Shown piece by piece: positions 1 through 6,503 of a DNA stretch of 11,237 bases. The position numbers were made by a program, and so were the translations under genes. The notes below the pieces were generated by a model that ran no database searches, had not been told where the DNA came from, and saw only the letters and a list, made by a program, of their open reading frames with translations. Each line of letters opens with the position of its first letter. Within the stretch, counting starts at the first letter, position 1. Source of the DNA: UM-FILTER-39-64 sp964367055 (GTDB lineage: Bacteria > Patescibacteriota > Minisyncoccia > UBA6257 > UBA9933); assembly GCA_964367055.1 (NCBI GenBank), contig CAYIWD010000018.1, forward strand, positions 1-11,237, in the 5' to 3' direction.

Positions 1-61
1 AATTTTGGGCGAAAAAATCAGTTGGCGATTCTGCTCTTGGGAAAAGAAAATTTTTAATCAT

Positions 62-754
62 ATGAGTCGCAACGCAATTATTTTTATAATAATCCTTATT
101 GTTTTTGCAGGTGCAGGGTATTTTTATCTAACCCCAAAAATTTACCCCACTGAACAAATTTCTCAACAAGGAATAAATAAACAATTGGACGAATCTACTT
201 TTAAGAACTTGGAAACCGATGTCATAACGGTAGTTTTTTCTGACAGTACTACTGGACCACAAGCGAAAGAAATTTTGACATCTCACGGACTCAATAATTC
301 CGGGTTGAGTAATACGCTTGAAAACAACTACACCTCATGGCTGACTGACGCGTGGATACATGTGCCTGATTCAATCGAAACAGCTAAAGCAATTGCCGAA
401 AAAGTAAAATCTTTTAAAGAAGTTTATAGTGTTGAAGCTCATCAATTAGACACTTTGATTCAATCTATGCAACCCGAAAGAGAAAAATACTATGTGGAAA
501 TTGAATTTATTGATGGCATCGGTCAAAATGGAGTAAAAGATGTACTAAACAAAATTAATCAATCACGACTATCAACAATGCCCAGTAATCCCGTGATTGG
601 TGAAGTTGCCAGTAGAACAGAGATTTTTGAACCAAGAAAAGATATTAACGTTACAATCAAAAATCTCACATCCAAGAAAGCATTTACCACATGCCAGCAA
701 CTTCTTTCTATCGAAAAAGTGATTTCATGTGCCCCGCTCCCTCTTCTTAATTAG
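62..754 (+). CDS. Membrane-anchored protein of unknown function, 230 aa
   Basis: I do not recognise this protein. Residues 5-23 form one hydrophobic segment after a short Ser-Arg-Asn start, so it is probably an N-terminal anchor or uncleaved signal with the rest outside the membrane. The exported part seems to hold two related-looking units, about residues 53-126 and 142-224. Each begins with a beta-like run (DVITVVFS; YYVEIEFID), has a helix, and ends in a short helix plus strand (VKSFKEVYSVE; LLSIEKVISCA), reminiscent of tandem ferredoxin-like folds; that reading is inference. The frame stays open upstream to a TTG near base 5, but ATG 62 is preferred because it sits directly before the membrane segment. 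No strong Shine-Dalgarno is visible and the true upstream region is cut by the window edge. The nearest possible terminator is the nested palindrome at 796-921. Confidence 0.75.
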   Translation: MSRNAIIFIIILIVFAGAGYFYLTPKIYPTEQISQQGINKQLDESTFKNLETDVITVVFSDSTTGPQAKEILTSHGLNNSGLSNTLENNYTSWLTDAWIHVPDSIETAKAIAEKVKSFKEVYSVEAHQLDTLIQSMQPEREKYYVEIEFIDGIGQNGVKDVLNKINQSRLSTMPSNPVIGEVASRTEIFEPRKDINVTIKNLTSKKAFTTCQQLLSIEKVISCAPLPLLN

Positions 755-795
755 CCCTTTCGTTTTTTAAGAATTTGTCGCCAAGGAAAAACTTG

Positions 796-921
796 AAATT
801 GTCAAAGTTCAGGATTTCGGTTCGGAATTTCGCGGGGGGATTTCCTCGCCACCTCGGGCGGCGAAATGCGTCCGAACTATTTTAAGAATAGACCACATAA
901 TTGAATTTGACAATTTTTTTT
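796..921. repeat. Nested palindrome with a trailing T-run (possible terminator or structured element)
   Basis: The outer arms are AAATTGTCAAA (796-806) and TTTGACAATTT (906-916), extended by TTCA (808-811) with TGAA (902-905) around one bulged G. Inside, GTTCGGA-ATTTCGC (820-833) pairs with GCGAAAT-gcg-TCCGAAC (861-877). CGCC (847-850) with GGCG (857-860) closes the tip. The core is G+C-rich and the arms A+T-rich. Eight T residues follow at 914-921, so on the (+) strand it could end transcription of the first gene as an unusually large hairpin. The right arm also contains the -35 box of the next promoter. Its sequence is unrelated to the repeat at 9958-10138. Confidence 0.6.
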
Positions 922-934
922 AATCCCCTATTAT
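907..934 (+). promoter_or_regulatory. Sigma70-type promoter for the 74-aa gene
   Basis: A perfect TTGACA (907-912) is followed by a 16-nt spacer and TATTAT (929-934). It lies 38 nt upstream of ATG 972. The -35 box is inside the right arm of the nested palindrome and the T-run falls in the spacer, so the end of one unit and the start of the next overlap. Confidence 0.65.
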
Positions 935-955
935 TTTTTATTAGAACCTAAAAAG

Positions 956-966
956 AAAGGAGGTGA
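956..966 (+). promoter_or_regulatory. Strong Shine-Dalgarno deciding the start at 972
   Basis: AAAGGAGGTGA is an essentially full match to the 16S rRNA 3' end. AGGAGG ends 8 nt before ATG 972. The in-frame GTG at 963 lies inside the Shine-Dalgarno itself and cannot be the start. Confidence 0.85.
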
Positions 967-971
967 GGACG

Positions 972-1196
972 ATGAGACAAATTCTCGTCAAAGTTTGGCA
1001 GGGGCTTCTCACCCCGAGGCGAGCTCTGCGAGACCTCAGGAGAGTTGGAGCTGTGTTTGGCCTTGACAAAGAGAGGGTGGTTATAGAGATACTTACCGCG
1101 TTGAAAGACCAGGAGATTAGGGTCAACGAAGCAGAGGAGGCACTAACAGAGGAGGGGGTGCGATATGATGAGAGGGAAAATCTTTGCCAAGCCTAA
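972..1196 (+). CDS. Small orphan protein, 74 aa, unknown function
   Basis: The product is a short, highly charged and probably helical protein. Residues 1-30 are basic (WQGLLTPRRALRDLRR) and residues 38-68 acidic and helical (RVVIEILTALKDQEIR, then NEAEEALTEEG). It has no signal, membrane segment or cysteine pair. It is well supported as a real gene because a TTGACA-N16-TATTAT promoter, a near-perfect Shine-Dalgarno and a rho-independent terminator enclose it as a single-gene unit. Base composition is visibly richer in G+C and in AGG/GAG triplets than the neighbouring (-) strand genes, which may reflect another origin or high expression. I assign no function. The arrangement of a basic first helix and an acidic second half would suit a small nucleic-acid- or ribosome-associated protein, but that is a guess. 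Confidence 0.75.
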   Translation: MRQILVKVWQGLLTPRRALRDLRRVGAVFGLDKERVVIEILTALKDQEIRVNEAEEALTEEGVRYDERENLCQA

Positions 1197-1200
1197 AAAG

Positions 1201-1242
1201 AAGCCCGCTGAAATCTTTATAAATAAAGAATTAGGCGGGCTT
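1201..1242. terminator. Bidirectional rho-independent terminator between convergent genes
   Basis: AAGCCCGC (1201-1208) pairs with GCGGGCTT (1235-1242), with an inner TCTTTA/TAAAGA stem in the loop. On (+) it is followed by a T-containing tail (TTTACTTGTT); on (-) it is followed by CTTTTT. The PAP2 stop codon (1231-1233) lies inside it. It serves the 74-aa gene and probably the ftsK-PAP2 cluster. Confidence 0.8.
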
Positions 1243-1761
1243 TACTTGTTTTGGAAGAATACTCTTAATTATAAACGCGGTAGCTAAACCAATGAGAGCG
1301 CCGACTAAAATATCGCTGGGCCAGTGGACGCCGACAAAAATTCTAGCTATTCCCATTAAGATAGCGGCTATTAAAAATCGCCAGCCCCATTTTTTGTCAA
1401 AATAAAAAACTGCCAAAGCTAAAGCAAAATAAGCCGTGGCATGACCAGAAGGAAATGAACCAGCGATATCAGAATTGCCAAGTAAAGATTGAATTTGTAA
1501 AACCAAAAATGGACGCGGCCGGTAATAAAAAAAACGAATTATTTCAGTAATGATTCCTCGCGATAAAATTACCGAAAGGCCAGCTAAGGCAAAAAAATAA
1601 ACTCGCTGACGCCAATTTTTTTCTCCAATCAAAATAAAGATGGCAAAAACCACCATCAAATAGGGTAAATACTCAGCCAAAAAAATTCCCAGCCAATTAA
1701 AAAGCCACCACCTATCGGCTAAACTATGTATTATTTGAAAAATAAAGTTATCCAAATTCAT
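1231..1761 (-). CDS. PAP2-family membrane phosphatase, likely undecaprenyl-diphosphatase (BcrC-like)
   Basis: An integral membrane acid phosphatase of the PAP2 superfamily, 176 aa. All three signature motifs are present: C1 as R76-x6-R83-P84 (Arg in place of the usual Lys), C2 PSGH at 104-107, and C3 R140-x5-H146-x3-D150 (Ala instead of Ser before R140). H107 and H146 are the expected catalytic histidines and D150 completes the relay. About five or six hydrophobic segments surround them. In bacteria the short soluble-linker-free members dephosphorylate undecaprenyl diphosphate outside the membrane, recycling the lipid carrier for peptidoglycan and other envelope polymers; lipid phosphate phosphatase activity on another substrate cannot be excluded. 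The start is 1 nt after the stop of the RodZ-like gene, so translation is probably coupled. It is the last gene of the ftsK cluster. Confidence 0.93.
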   Translation of the reverse strand: MNLDNFIFQIIHSLADRWWLFNWLGIFLAEYLPYLMVVFAIFILIGEKNWRQRVYFFALAGLSVILSRGIITEIIRFFYYRPRPFLVLQIQSLLGNSDIAGSFPSGHATAYFALALAVFYFDKKWGWRFLIAAILMGIARIFVGVHWPSDILVGALIGLATAFIIKSILPKQVKPA

Positions 1762-1762
1762 T

Positions 1763-2428
1763 TTATTGCGGCTGATAAATCACTTGCCTAATAATAATTA
1801 ATTCCTTCCCCAAAAATCTTTTAACCTTAAATTTAATCGTGTTAATGCCGATTTGCAATGGGAAGTCTTTTTCAAATTGACCATTAGCTTGAGATAAGAT
1901 TTCTTCGTTATTGATAGTCAATTTATCATTGGGGTTTACTTTGCCGGATAATTTTATATTATTGACACTCACAATTAAATTGTCAGCCGTAGGGTTAGTA
2001 ATATCAATTTGTGGTGTTCCAAAAAACCCAAAGATATTATCAAATCGCCAGAGCAAAAAAATAATTGCGACAAATAAAATAATTCCGCTAATAAATATGG
2101 TTTTTTTACCGAAAAATTTAAAAGCGTAACGATTAAAGGGTAGTTTGTCTTGAGGGCCAGATGTTTTTACTGGCCAGAGAGAAATTTCTTGTTTATAAGC
2201 CCTTAATAATAGCTCGCTATCTATTTTTAAAGTTTCGGCGATTTTTAACAAATAACCGCGAACATAAGGAGTCGCCGGCAATTTTGACATTTCTCCATGG
2301 GATAAAGCTGATAAATAATTAACTGGAATGTCAGTTAATTCCGATAATTTTTTAACATCTAAATCACGAATATCTATCGCCTCGTTAAAAAGTTCTTTTA
2401 AGTTTTTTGACTGACCTTCAATAGGCAT
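1763..2428 (-). CDS. RodZ-like protein: helix-turn-helix, one membrane span, external beta domain
   Basis: A 221-aa bitopic protein. Residues about 8-80 form a Cro/RodZ-type helix-turn-helix (HTH_25 style), including VKKLSELTDIPVNYLSALSHG and the typical PYVRGYLLKIAETL stretch. Residues 110-128 are a single transmembrane helix. Residues 139-219 form a small beta-sandwich with the pattern 'SGKVNPNDKLTINNEEI..ANGQFEKDFPLQIGINTIKFKV', resembling the domain B of glucodextranase found in many extracellular proteins. In the RodZ family the cytoplasmic domain binds the MreB cytoskeleton and the protein links it to cell-wall synthesis; whether this organism has MreB cannot be seen here. The gene starts 11 nt after the ftsK stop, has no clear Shine-Dalgarno, and ends 1 nt before PAP2. 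Role in shape or division is inferred from architecture and neighbours. A DNA-binding membrane regulator is the main alternative. Confidence 0.85.
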   Translation of the reverse strand: MPIEGQSKNLKELFNEAIDIRDLDVKKLSELTDIPVNYLSALSHGEMSKLPATPYVRGYLLKIAETLKIDSELLLRAYKQEISLWPVKTSGPQDKLPFNRYAFKFFGKKTIFISGIILFVAIIFLLWRFDNIFGFFGTPQIDITNPTADNLIVSVNNIKLSGKVNPNDKLTINNEEILSQANGQFEKDFPLQIGINTIKFKVKRFLGKELIIIRQVIYQPQ

Positions 2429-2438
2429 AGCTGTTAGT

Positions 2439-2452
2439 TTTAGGATTTAGGA
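2439..2452. repeat. Two-unit heptamer repeat across the ftsK stop codon
   Basis: TTTAGGA occurs twice in tandem (2439-2445, 2446-2452), with a further partial unit on each side. On the (-) strand this encodes the last residues and TAA stop of ftsK. The period of 7 matches the other short arrays in this window, although the unit differs. Confidence 0.6.
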
Positions 2453-4500
2453 TTTTCAAGATATACATCTCTCGGCTTGGCGCCTTCGCCAGGACCAATT
2501 ATCCCCTTAGCTTCCATTATATCAAGAAGTCTGGCTGCTCTGGCATAGCCGACCCTAAGACGCCTTTGAAGCAAGGAAGCCGAAGCTTTCCTTGCTTGGA
2601 CAACTGTATTAACCGCTTCCTCAAAAAGTTCATCTTCCTCGTCAGAAGAATACTTGTCAAGCGACTCTTCGGAAATCGGACTAACTGCTTGGTTGCCGTT
2701 TTCAAAAATTATCTCTTCTTTTTCCAAAAAATCCTTGTTGTTTCCCTTAATGAAATCAGCAACCTTCCTTACTTCCTCTTCAGAAATATAAGCGCCTTGA
2801 ATTCTTTTTGGCTTAGATGATTCAGAAGAAATATAAAGCATATCTCCGCCGCCTAATAATTTTTCCGCGCCGGCGCTATCTAAAACCGTTCGAGAATCAA
2901 CCTGAGAGGGCAATTGCAAAACGATTCTTGAGGTAATATTAGCTTTGATTAAACCGGTTACCACTTCTACCGATGGTCTTTGCGTAGAAAGAACCAGATG
3001 TAAGCCAGTGGCTCTTGCCATTTGCGCCAAACGAACTACCGAACCCTCAACCTCCCTTCCATAAGAGAACATCAAATCCGCCAATTCATCAACTACGACT
3101 AAAATATAAGGCAATAATTCTTCGGGATTCTTTTTATTATAACTTTGCACATCGCGAGAACCGCTTTTAAGTAATAATTCATATCTTCTATCCATTTCTT
3201 CAATCGCCCAGCGGAAAACGCCAAGCGCTTTTTTGGCTTCGGTAATTACAGGTGAAACCAAATGCGGCAAGCCGTTATAAATCGAAAGTTCCACTCTCTT
3301 CGGGTCAATCAAAATCAAACGCATAGTTTCGGGCGAATTTTTATAAAGTAAAGAGATTAAAAGAGAATGGATAGCGATTGACTTGCCCGAGCCGGTTGAG
3401 CCGGCAATTAACATATGCGGCATTTTTTCAATGTCAACAAAAATCGGCTCGCCACTAACGTCACGGCCTAAAACAAAACCTAAAAGTCCTAAACCGGTAA
3501 ATTCTGGATAAGCCATTAAACTCCCTAATCTTACAATTGCCGCTGCTTTATTCGGCACTTCAATGCCAACCAATGATTTTCCCGGAATAGGCGCCTCAAT
3601 TCTAATCGGATGAGCAGCCAAAGCCAGAGCCAAATCCTGATTCAAGGCAGTAATACGCGAAAGTTTGACTCCTTCGGCCGGCTTTAGGGTATAGCGCGTG
3701 ACTTTAGGACCAATATTAATTTCTCCCATTTCTACTGGAATGCCGAAACTTTCTAAGGTTCTTTTAATAATATTAGCGTTAGCTCGCAAGTCGCCACTGG
3801 TCGGCTTTTCCACTGATGACTTTAATAAATCCAAAGGCGGAGCAATATAGCCACGAGTATTTAGTTTTGAGTTTTGGGTTTTGAGCAAAGAAAATCTTGA
3901 TAATAGCGGTGCTCTCGCCTCTTTAACTTCAATGTCTTTTTCTTCTGGTTTTTGTTCGGTTTTCGCCTGGTCTTTGGCTAATTCGGCAATTTTTATTTCT
4001 TTAGCATCCAAAGATTCCATTTCTTCGTCTTTGCCAAATCTTTTTATTTTAATCGGCAGATTAAAAGTAATAAGCAAGGAAACGATAATAATTGCCATAA
4101 GAACAATAATTGAAGCCATATATCCAAAAGGAGTTTCCAGAGCACCAATCACAGCTCCAATCAATCCCCCTTTTTGCGAAAAAACAATATCAATCAAGCC
4201 GAGGCCAGATAGAACAAAAAGCAATGCGCCAAAAAGACTGGTTTTATAAACTCTCTGGCGATCTGAAGCCAAAAACACGCCGCCCAAAGACAAAAACATT
4301 ATCGGCAATAGCCAATAACCCCAGCCAAAAAGTTTTTCAAAAATATTGTATAAAAAATTACCAAAAGGACCCGCTGCGTTAAAGCCAGCTAAAATCAAAA
4401 TAACGGCTATACCTAAAAAAATAATGGCCCAAATGCTTTTTTTGGTTTCATTATGAAGCTGCGGCTGCCAATAATTCTTGTCGCGATTTCTTTTGGACAT
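2440..4500 (-). CDS. ftsK: FtsK/SpoIIIE-type DNA translocase
   Basis: Membrane-anchored hexameric ATPase that pumps the terminal region of the chromosome through the closing septum during division. At 686 aa it is on the compact side of the family. Residues about 22-146 contain four or five hydrophobic segments. Residues 150-225 are a charged linker. Residues about 226-355 are the alpha/coupling part (PTSGDLRANANIIKRTLESFGI). The RecA-like motor follows, with Walker A GSTGSGKS (367-374), IDPKRVEL (398-405) and Walker B VVVDE (468-472). Residues 625-682 are the winged-helix gamma domain (ASLLQRRLRVGYARAARLLDIME), which recognises KOPS/SRS-like polar sequences. An in-frame 7-nt repeat encodes part of the linker (about residues 206-213), and another covers the stop codon. 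It heads a (-) strand cluster with the RodZ-like and PAP2 genes. No Shine-Dalgarno is evident. Confidence 0.97.
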   Translation of the reverse strand: MSKRNRDKNYWQPQLHNETKKSIWAIIFLGIAVILILAGFNAAGPFGNFLYNIFEKLFGWGYWLLPIMFLSLGGVFLASDRQRVYKTSLFGALLFVLSGLGLIDIVFSQKGGLIGAVIGALETPFGYMASIIVLMAIIIVSLLITFNLPIKIKRFGKDEEMESLDAKEIKIAELAKDQAKTEQKPEEKDIEVKEARAPLLSRFSLLKTQNSKLNTRGYIAPPLDLLKSSVEKPTSGDLRANANIIKRTLESFGIPVEMGEINIGPKVTRYTLKPAEGVKLSRITALNQDLALALAAHPIRIEAPIPGKSLVGIEVPNKAAAIVRLGSLMAYPEFTGLGLLGFVLGRDVSGEPIFVDIEKMPHMLIAGSTGSGKSIAIHSLLISLLYKNSPETMRLILIDPKRVELSIYNGLPHLVSPVITEAKKALGVFRWAIEEMDRRYELLLKSGSRDVQSYNKKNPEELLPYILVVVDELADLMFSYGREVEGSVVRLAQMARATGLHLVLSTQRPSVEVVTGLIKANITSRIVLQLPSQVDSRTVLDSAGAEKLLGGGDMLYISSESSKPKRIQGAYISEEEVRKVADFIKGNNKDFLEKEEIIFENGNQAVSPISEESLDKYSSDEEDELFEEAVNTVVQARKASASLLQRRLRVGYARAARLLDIMEAKGIIGPGEGAKPRDVYLENPKS
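3861..3885. repeat. Heptamer array inside the ftsK linker
   Basis: Three tandem units GTTTTGA, GTTTTGG, GTTTTGA (3864-3884) sit in the part of ftsK that encodes the linker between membrane and motor domains, giving KTQNSKLNT-type residues on the (-) strand. The linker tolerates length change, which would let such an array persist. Confidence 0.65.
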
Positions 4501-4511
4501 TTACACTTATA

Positions 4512-4539
4512 ATTTTAACGGCTTTTTAATAATAATCAA
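4512..4539 (-). promoter_or_regulatory. Possible promoter for the ftsK cluster
   Basis: On the (-) strand, TTGATT (4534-4539) and TAAAAT (4512-4517) are 16 nt apart and lie just upstream of the ftsK ATG. The leader would be very short. The match is moderate in a very A+T-rich stretch, so this is tentative. Confidence 0.35.
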
Positions 4540-4553
4540 TAACAAAAATAAAG

Positions 4554-4582
4554 TTGACAGAGATTTTTAAAAATAGTACTTT
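4554..4582 (+). promoter_or_regulatory. Sigma70-type promoter for the 124-aa gene
   Basis: TTGACA (4554-4559) is followed by a 17-nt spacer and TACTTT (4577-4582), about 45 nt upstream of the chosen ATG at 4628. It diverges from the ftsK cluster. Confidence 0.6.
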
Positions 4583-4611
4583 AGAAACAGCTTATTTGAA
4601 ATAATTTTAAG

Positions 4612-4618
4612 AAAGGAG
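4612..4618 (+). promoter_or_regulatory. Shine-Dalgarno deciding the start at 4628
   Basis: AAAGGAG lies 9 nt before ATG 4628, the normal spacing. The in-frame ATGs at 4619 and 4622 are 0 and 3 nt away, too close to be used. Confidence 0.75.
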
Positions 4619-4627
4619 ATGATGAAA

Positions 4628-5002
4628 ATGTGCCAAAAAGACGAAACGAAAAGGGAAGAACTTGTATGGTTTGTAGAAGCTTTGGATGCTTTTACAAATG
4701 AGGTGGTTCAAAAAGCGCTGGATGAACAGACCCGACAAGCGAATCAAGTAACGCATATCCCAGGGGTAAAAAAACCCGTCTGGGAAGTTCCCGACTATGA
4801 TTTCATTAAATCCCTAAGGCGCAGCCTGAATCTAATTCCTCTTGATTATCCCCTTAATTTCAAAGTTCACAACAAATCTGGGGATATCGTGAAAAAATTC
4901 AGACTGCAAGATTCAAATATGCGCAAGAAGAGCAAAGGAAGAATGGCTAACATCAAGAAGACACGAGCCAAAAGGCCCTTTGAAAAACGGGCTGGACCGT
5001 AA
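4628..5002 (+). CDS. Orphan protein, 124 aa, basic C-terminal tail, unknown function
   Basis: I do not recognise this protein. Residues 1-40 look helical and mixed-charge (REELVWFVEALDAFTNEVVQKALDEQTRQ). The centre holds a Trp/Pro-rich stretch (VKKPVWEVPDYDFIKSLRRSL) and beta-like LDYPLNFKVHNKSG. The last 30 residues are very basic (MRKKSKGRMANIKKTRAKRPFEKR) and look disordered, as in RNA- or DNA-associated proteins. There is no signal peptide or membrane segment. The start at 4628 is set by the Shine-Dalgarno. It is enclosed by its own promoter and terminator, pointing away from ftsK and towards the end of the phosphohexomutase gene, so it is a single-gene unit. A nucleic-acid-binding role would be inference from the tail only. 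Confidence 0.75.
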   Translation: MCQKDETKREELVWFVEALDAFTNEVVQKALDEQTRQANQVTHIPGVKKPVWEVPDYDFIKSLRRSLNLIPLDYPLNFKVHNKSGDIVKKFRLQDSNMRKKSKGRMANIKKTRAKRPFEKRAGP

Positions 5003-5033
5003 AGAAATGTAATTTGTGCCAGCGAGGACGATG

Positions 5034-5070
5034 GGGCGTCTGGTCTTTTACTAATCAGCGCCCTTTTTTT
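5034..5070 (+). terminator. Rho-independent terminator of the 124-aa gene
   Basis: GGGCG-t-CTG (5034-5042) pairs with CAG-CGCCC (5056-5063), an 8-bp stem with one bulged T, and is followed directly by seven T residues (5064-5070). On the opposite strand no T-run follows, so it does not obviously terminate the convergent phosphohexomutase operon. Confidence 0.8.
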
Positions 5071-6484
5071 ATTCCAAACTCTCCACGTTCACCCCAAAAC
5101 TCCAATCAATCTCGCTATAAGTATGAAGTAATGCGCTAATATAGTTTTTAAGTTCATCGTATTTGTCTTGGACCTTGGCTTCAAATTTAATAGTTAAATA
5201 AGGACCGTTCTGGGAATAACGAATAATAAACATTGAATTCTCCATTTCTAGCCGCACGCCGTCGCCAGCTCTTTCATCATCAATAATTTCTGCTGCTGGA
5301 AAATCTTGCCGCAGTTTTTCCCCGATTTTTTTCATTAAATCAACTTTTAATTCATCAGGGCAACCGACTTTAATTTCGGGACTGGAAATATATTGCGGCA
5401 AATCAGAAATAATTTGCGATAATGGTTTTTTGGCCCGCGATAAATAATTTAACAAAGCCAAGCTGGAAAAAAGCCCATCATCGTGAGGATAAAATTTATC
5501 TAAAAAATAAAAATGACCCGACAATTCACCGGCAAAAGCTGCTTTTTCTTGTTGCGCTTTAGCTTTAATAAAAGAATGACCAGTTCGCCACATAATTGCC
5601 TGGCCAGCTTTAGCGGAAATCACATCTTGAACAACCTTAGAACATAAAGTATTAAAAACAATTTTTCCGCCGGGATTACGCTCTAAAGCATCAGCGCTAA
5701 AAAGCGCCACCAAAATATCGTTCCATAAAATATTACCCTTGTCGTCAACTACGCCAATTCTATCTCCGTCAGAATCATAAGAAAAACCGATGTCTGCTTT
5801 TTCTTCCAAGATTTTTTTTGACAATCTTTCCGCTACTTTTTTTTCGGTCGGGTCAGGCGTGCCCAAGGGGAAAGTCCCATCAAGTTCGCAATTATTACAA
5901 ATTACTTGACAGCCGGCTTTTTTCAAAAGTTCAGGTGCAAAAAAACCTGGGGTAGAATTGCTCGGGTCAATCACCACTTTAAAATTAAAAGGGGCACCGG
6001 ATTTTTTAACTAAATCATTAAAATACTCTTCTTTAATATCTCTTTTCTCTAATTTGCCATTGCCTTGAATAAATTCTCCTTTTTCGGCTATCTGGCGCAG
6101 TTCTTGAATTTCATCACCTACCATTGTACTAGAAAAACCAGTACCAAATTTAAAACCATTATATTCGGCTGGATTATGTGAACCAGAAATAGAAACGCAG
6201 CCCGGAGAGCCAAAGTAATACTGGCTGAAGTAGATATTGCCAGCCAAGGCCAAACCAATATCAAAAACATCAACGCCACAGCTTATAATTCCTTTAATAA
6301 TGGCGTTGCTATACGCTTCGCCTGTTAAACGACAATCATGACCAACTACTGCTTTTTTTATGCTTCGTTTTATTAAAAAAGTTCCATAAGCTTTCCCCAA
6401 GTATTCAACGATTTCAGGGTTTAAATCTTTATCAACTATGCCACGCAAATCATAGCCGCGAAAAATATAAGGGTTAATATTCAT
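5069..6484 (-). CDS. Phosphomannomutase/phosphoglucomutase (alpha-D-phosphohexomutase family)
   Basis: Cytoplasmic enzyme interconverting hexose 6-phosphate and 1-phosphate, supplying mannose-1-P or glucose-1-P for nucleotide sugars and surface polysaccharide. All four family motifs are present in a 471-aa protein of normal length: the phosphoserine loop ISGSHNP with S102, the metal loop DSDGDR at 237-242, the sugar loop GELSGH at 319-324, and the phosphate-binding loop RYSQNGP at 422-428 in the last domain. The frame is open to a non-ATG codon further upstream at 6523, but ATG 6484 begins the conserved N-terminus (MNINPYIFRGYDLRGIV) and is preferred. It starts 19 nt after the MBL gene stop with no visible Shine-Dalgarno, and is the last gene of the mnmA operon. 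GlmM is less likely because the sugar loop is GELSGH, not GEQSGH. Mannose versus glucose specificity cannot be read from sequence. Confidence 0.93.
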   Translation of the reverse strand: MNINPYIFRGYDLRGIVDKDLNPEIVEYLGKAYGTFLIKRSIKKAVVGHDCRLTGEAYSNAIIKGIISCGVDVFDIGLALAGNIYFSQYYFGSPGCVSISGSHNPAEYNGFKFGTGFSSTMVGDEIQELRQIAEKGEFIQGNGKLEKRDIKEEYFNDLVKKSGAPFNFKVVIDPSNSTPGFFAPELLKKAGCQVICNNCELDGTFPLGTPDPTEKKVAERLSKKILEEKADIGFSYDSDGDRIGVVDDKGNILWNDILVALFSADALERNPGGKIVFNTLCSKVVQDVISAKAGQAIMWRTGHSFIKAKAQQEKAAFAGELSGHFYFLDKFYPHDDGLFSSLALLNYLSRAKKPLSQIISDLPQYISSPEIKVGCPDELKVDLMKKIGEKLRQDFPAAEIIDDERAGDGVRLEMENSMFIIRYSQNGPYLTIKFEAKVQDKYDELKNYISALLHTYSEIDWSFGVNVESLE

Positions 6485-6503
6485 TAATAAAATTTTAGCA
6501 GAA

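Noticed and set aside
5..61. TTG start at base 5 for the first gene
   Set aside because: It would add 19 polar residues before the membrane segment without any visible ribosome site; ATG 62 is more natural, although the upstream region is cut off.
2566..4382. Several open frames on (+) opposite ftsK
   Set aside because: They are antisense shadows of the ftsK coding sequence with no initiation signals and no recognisable protein content.
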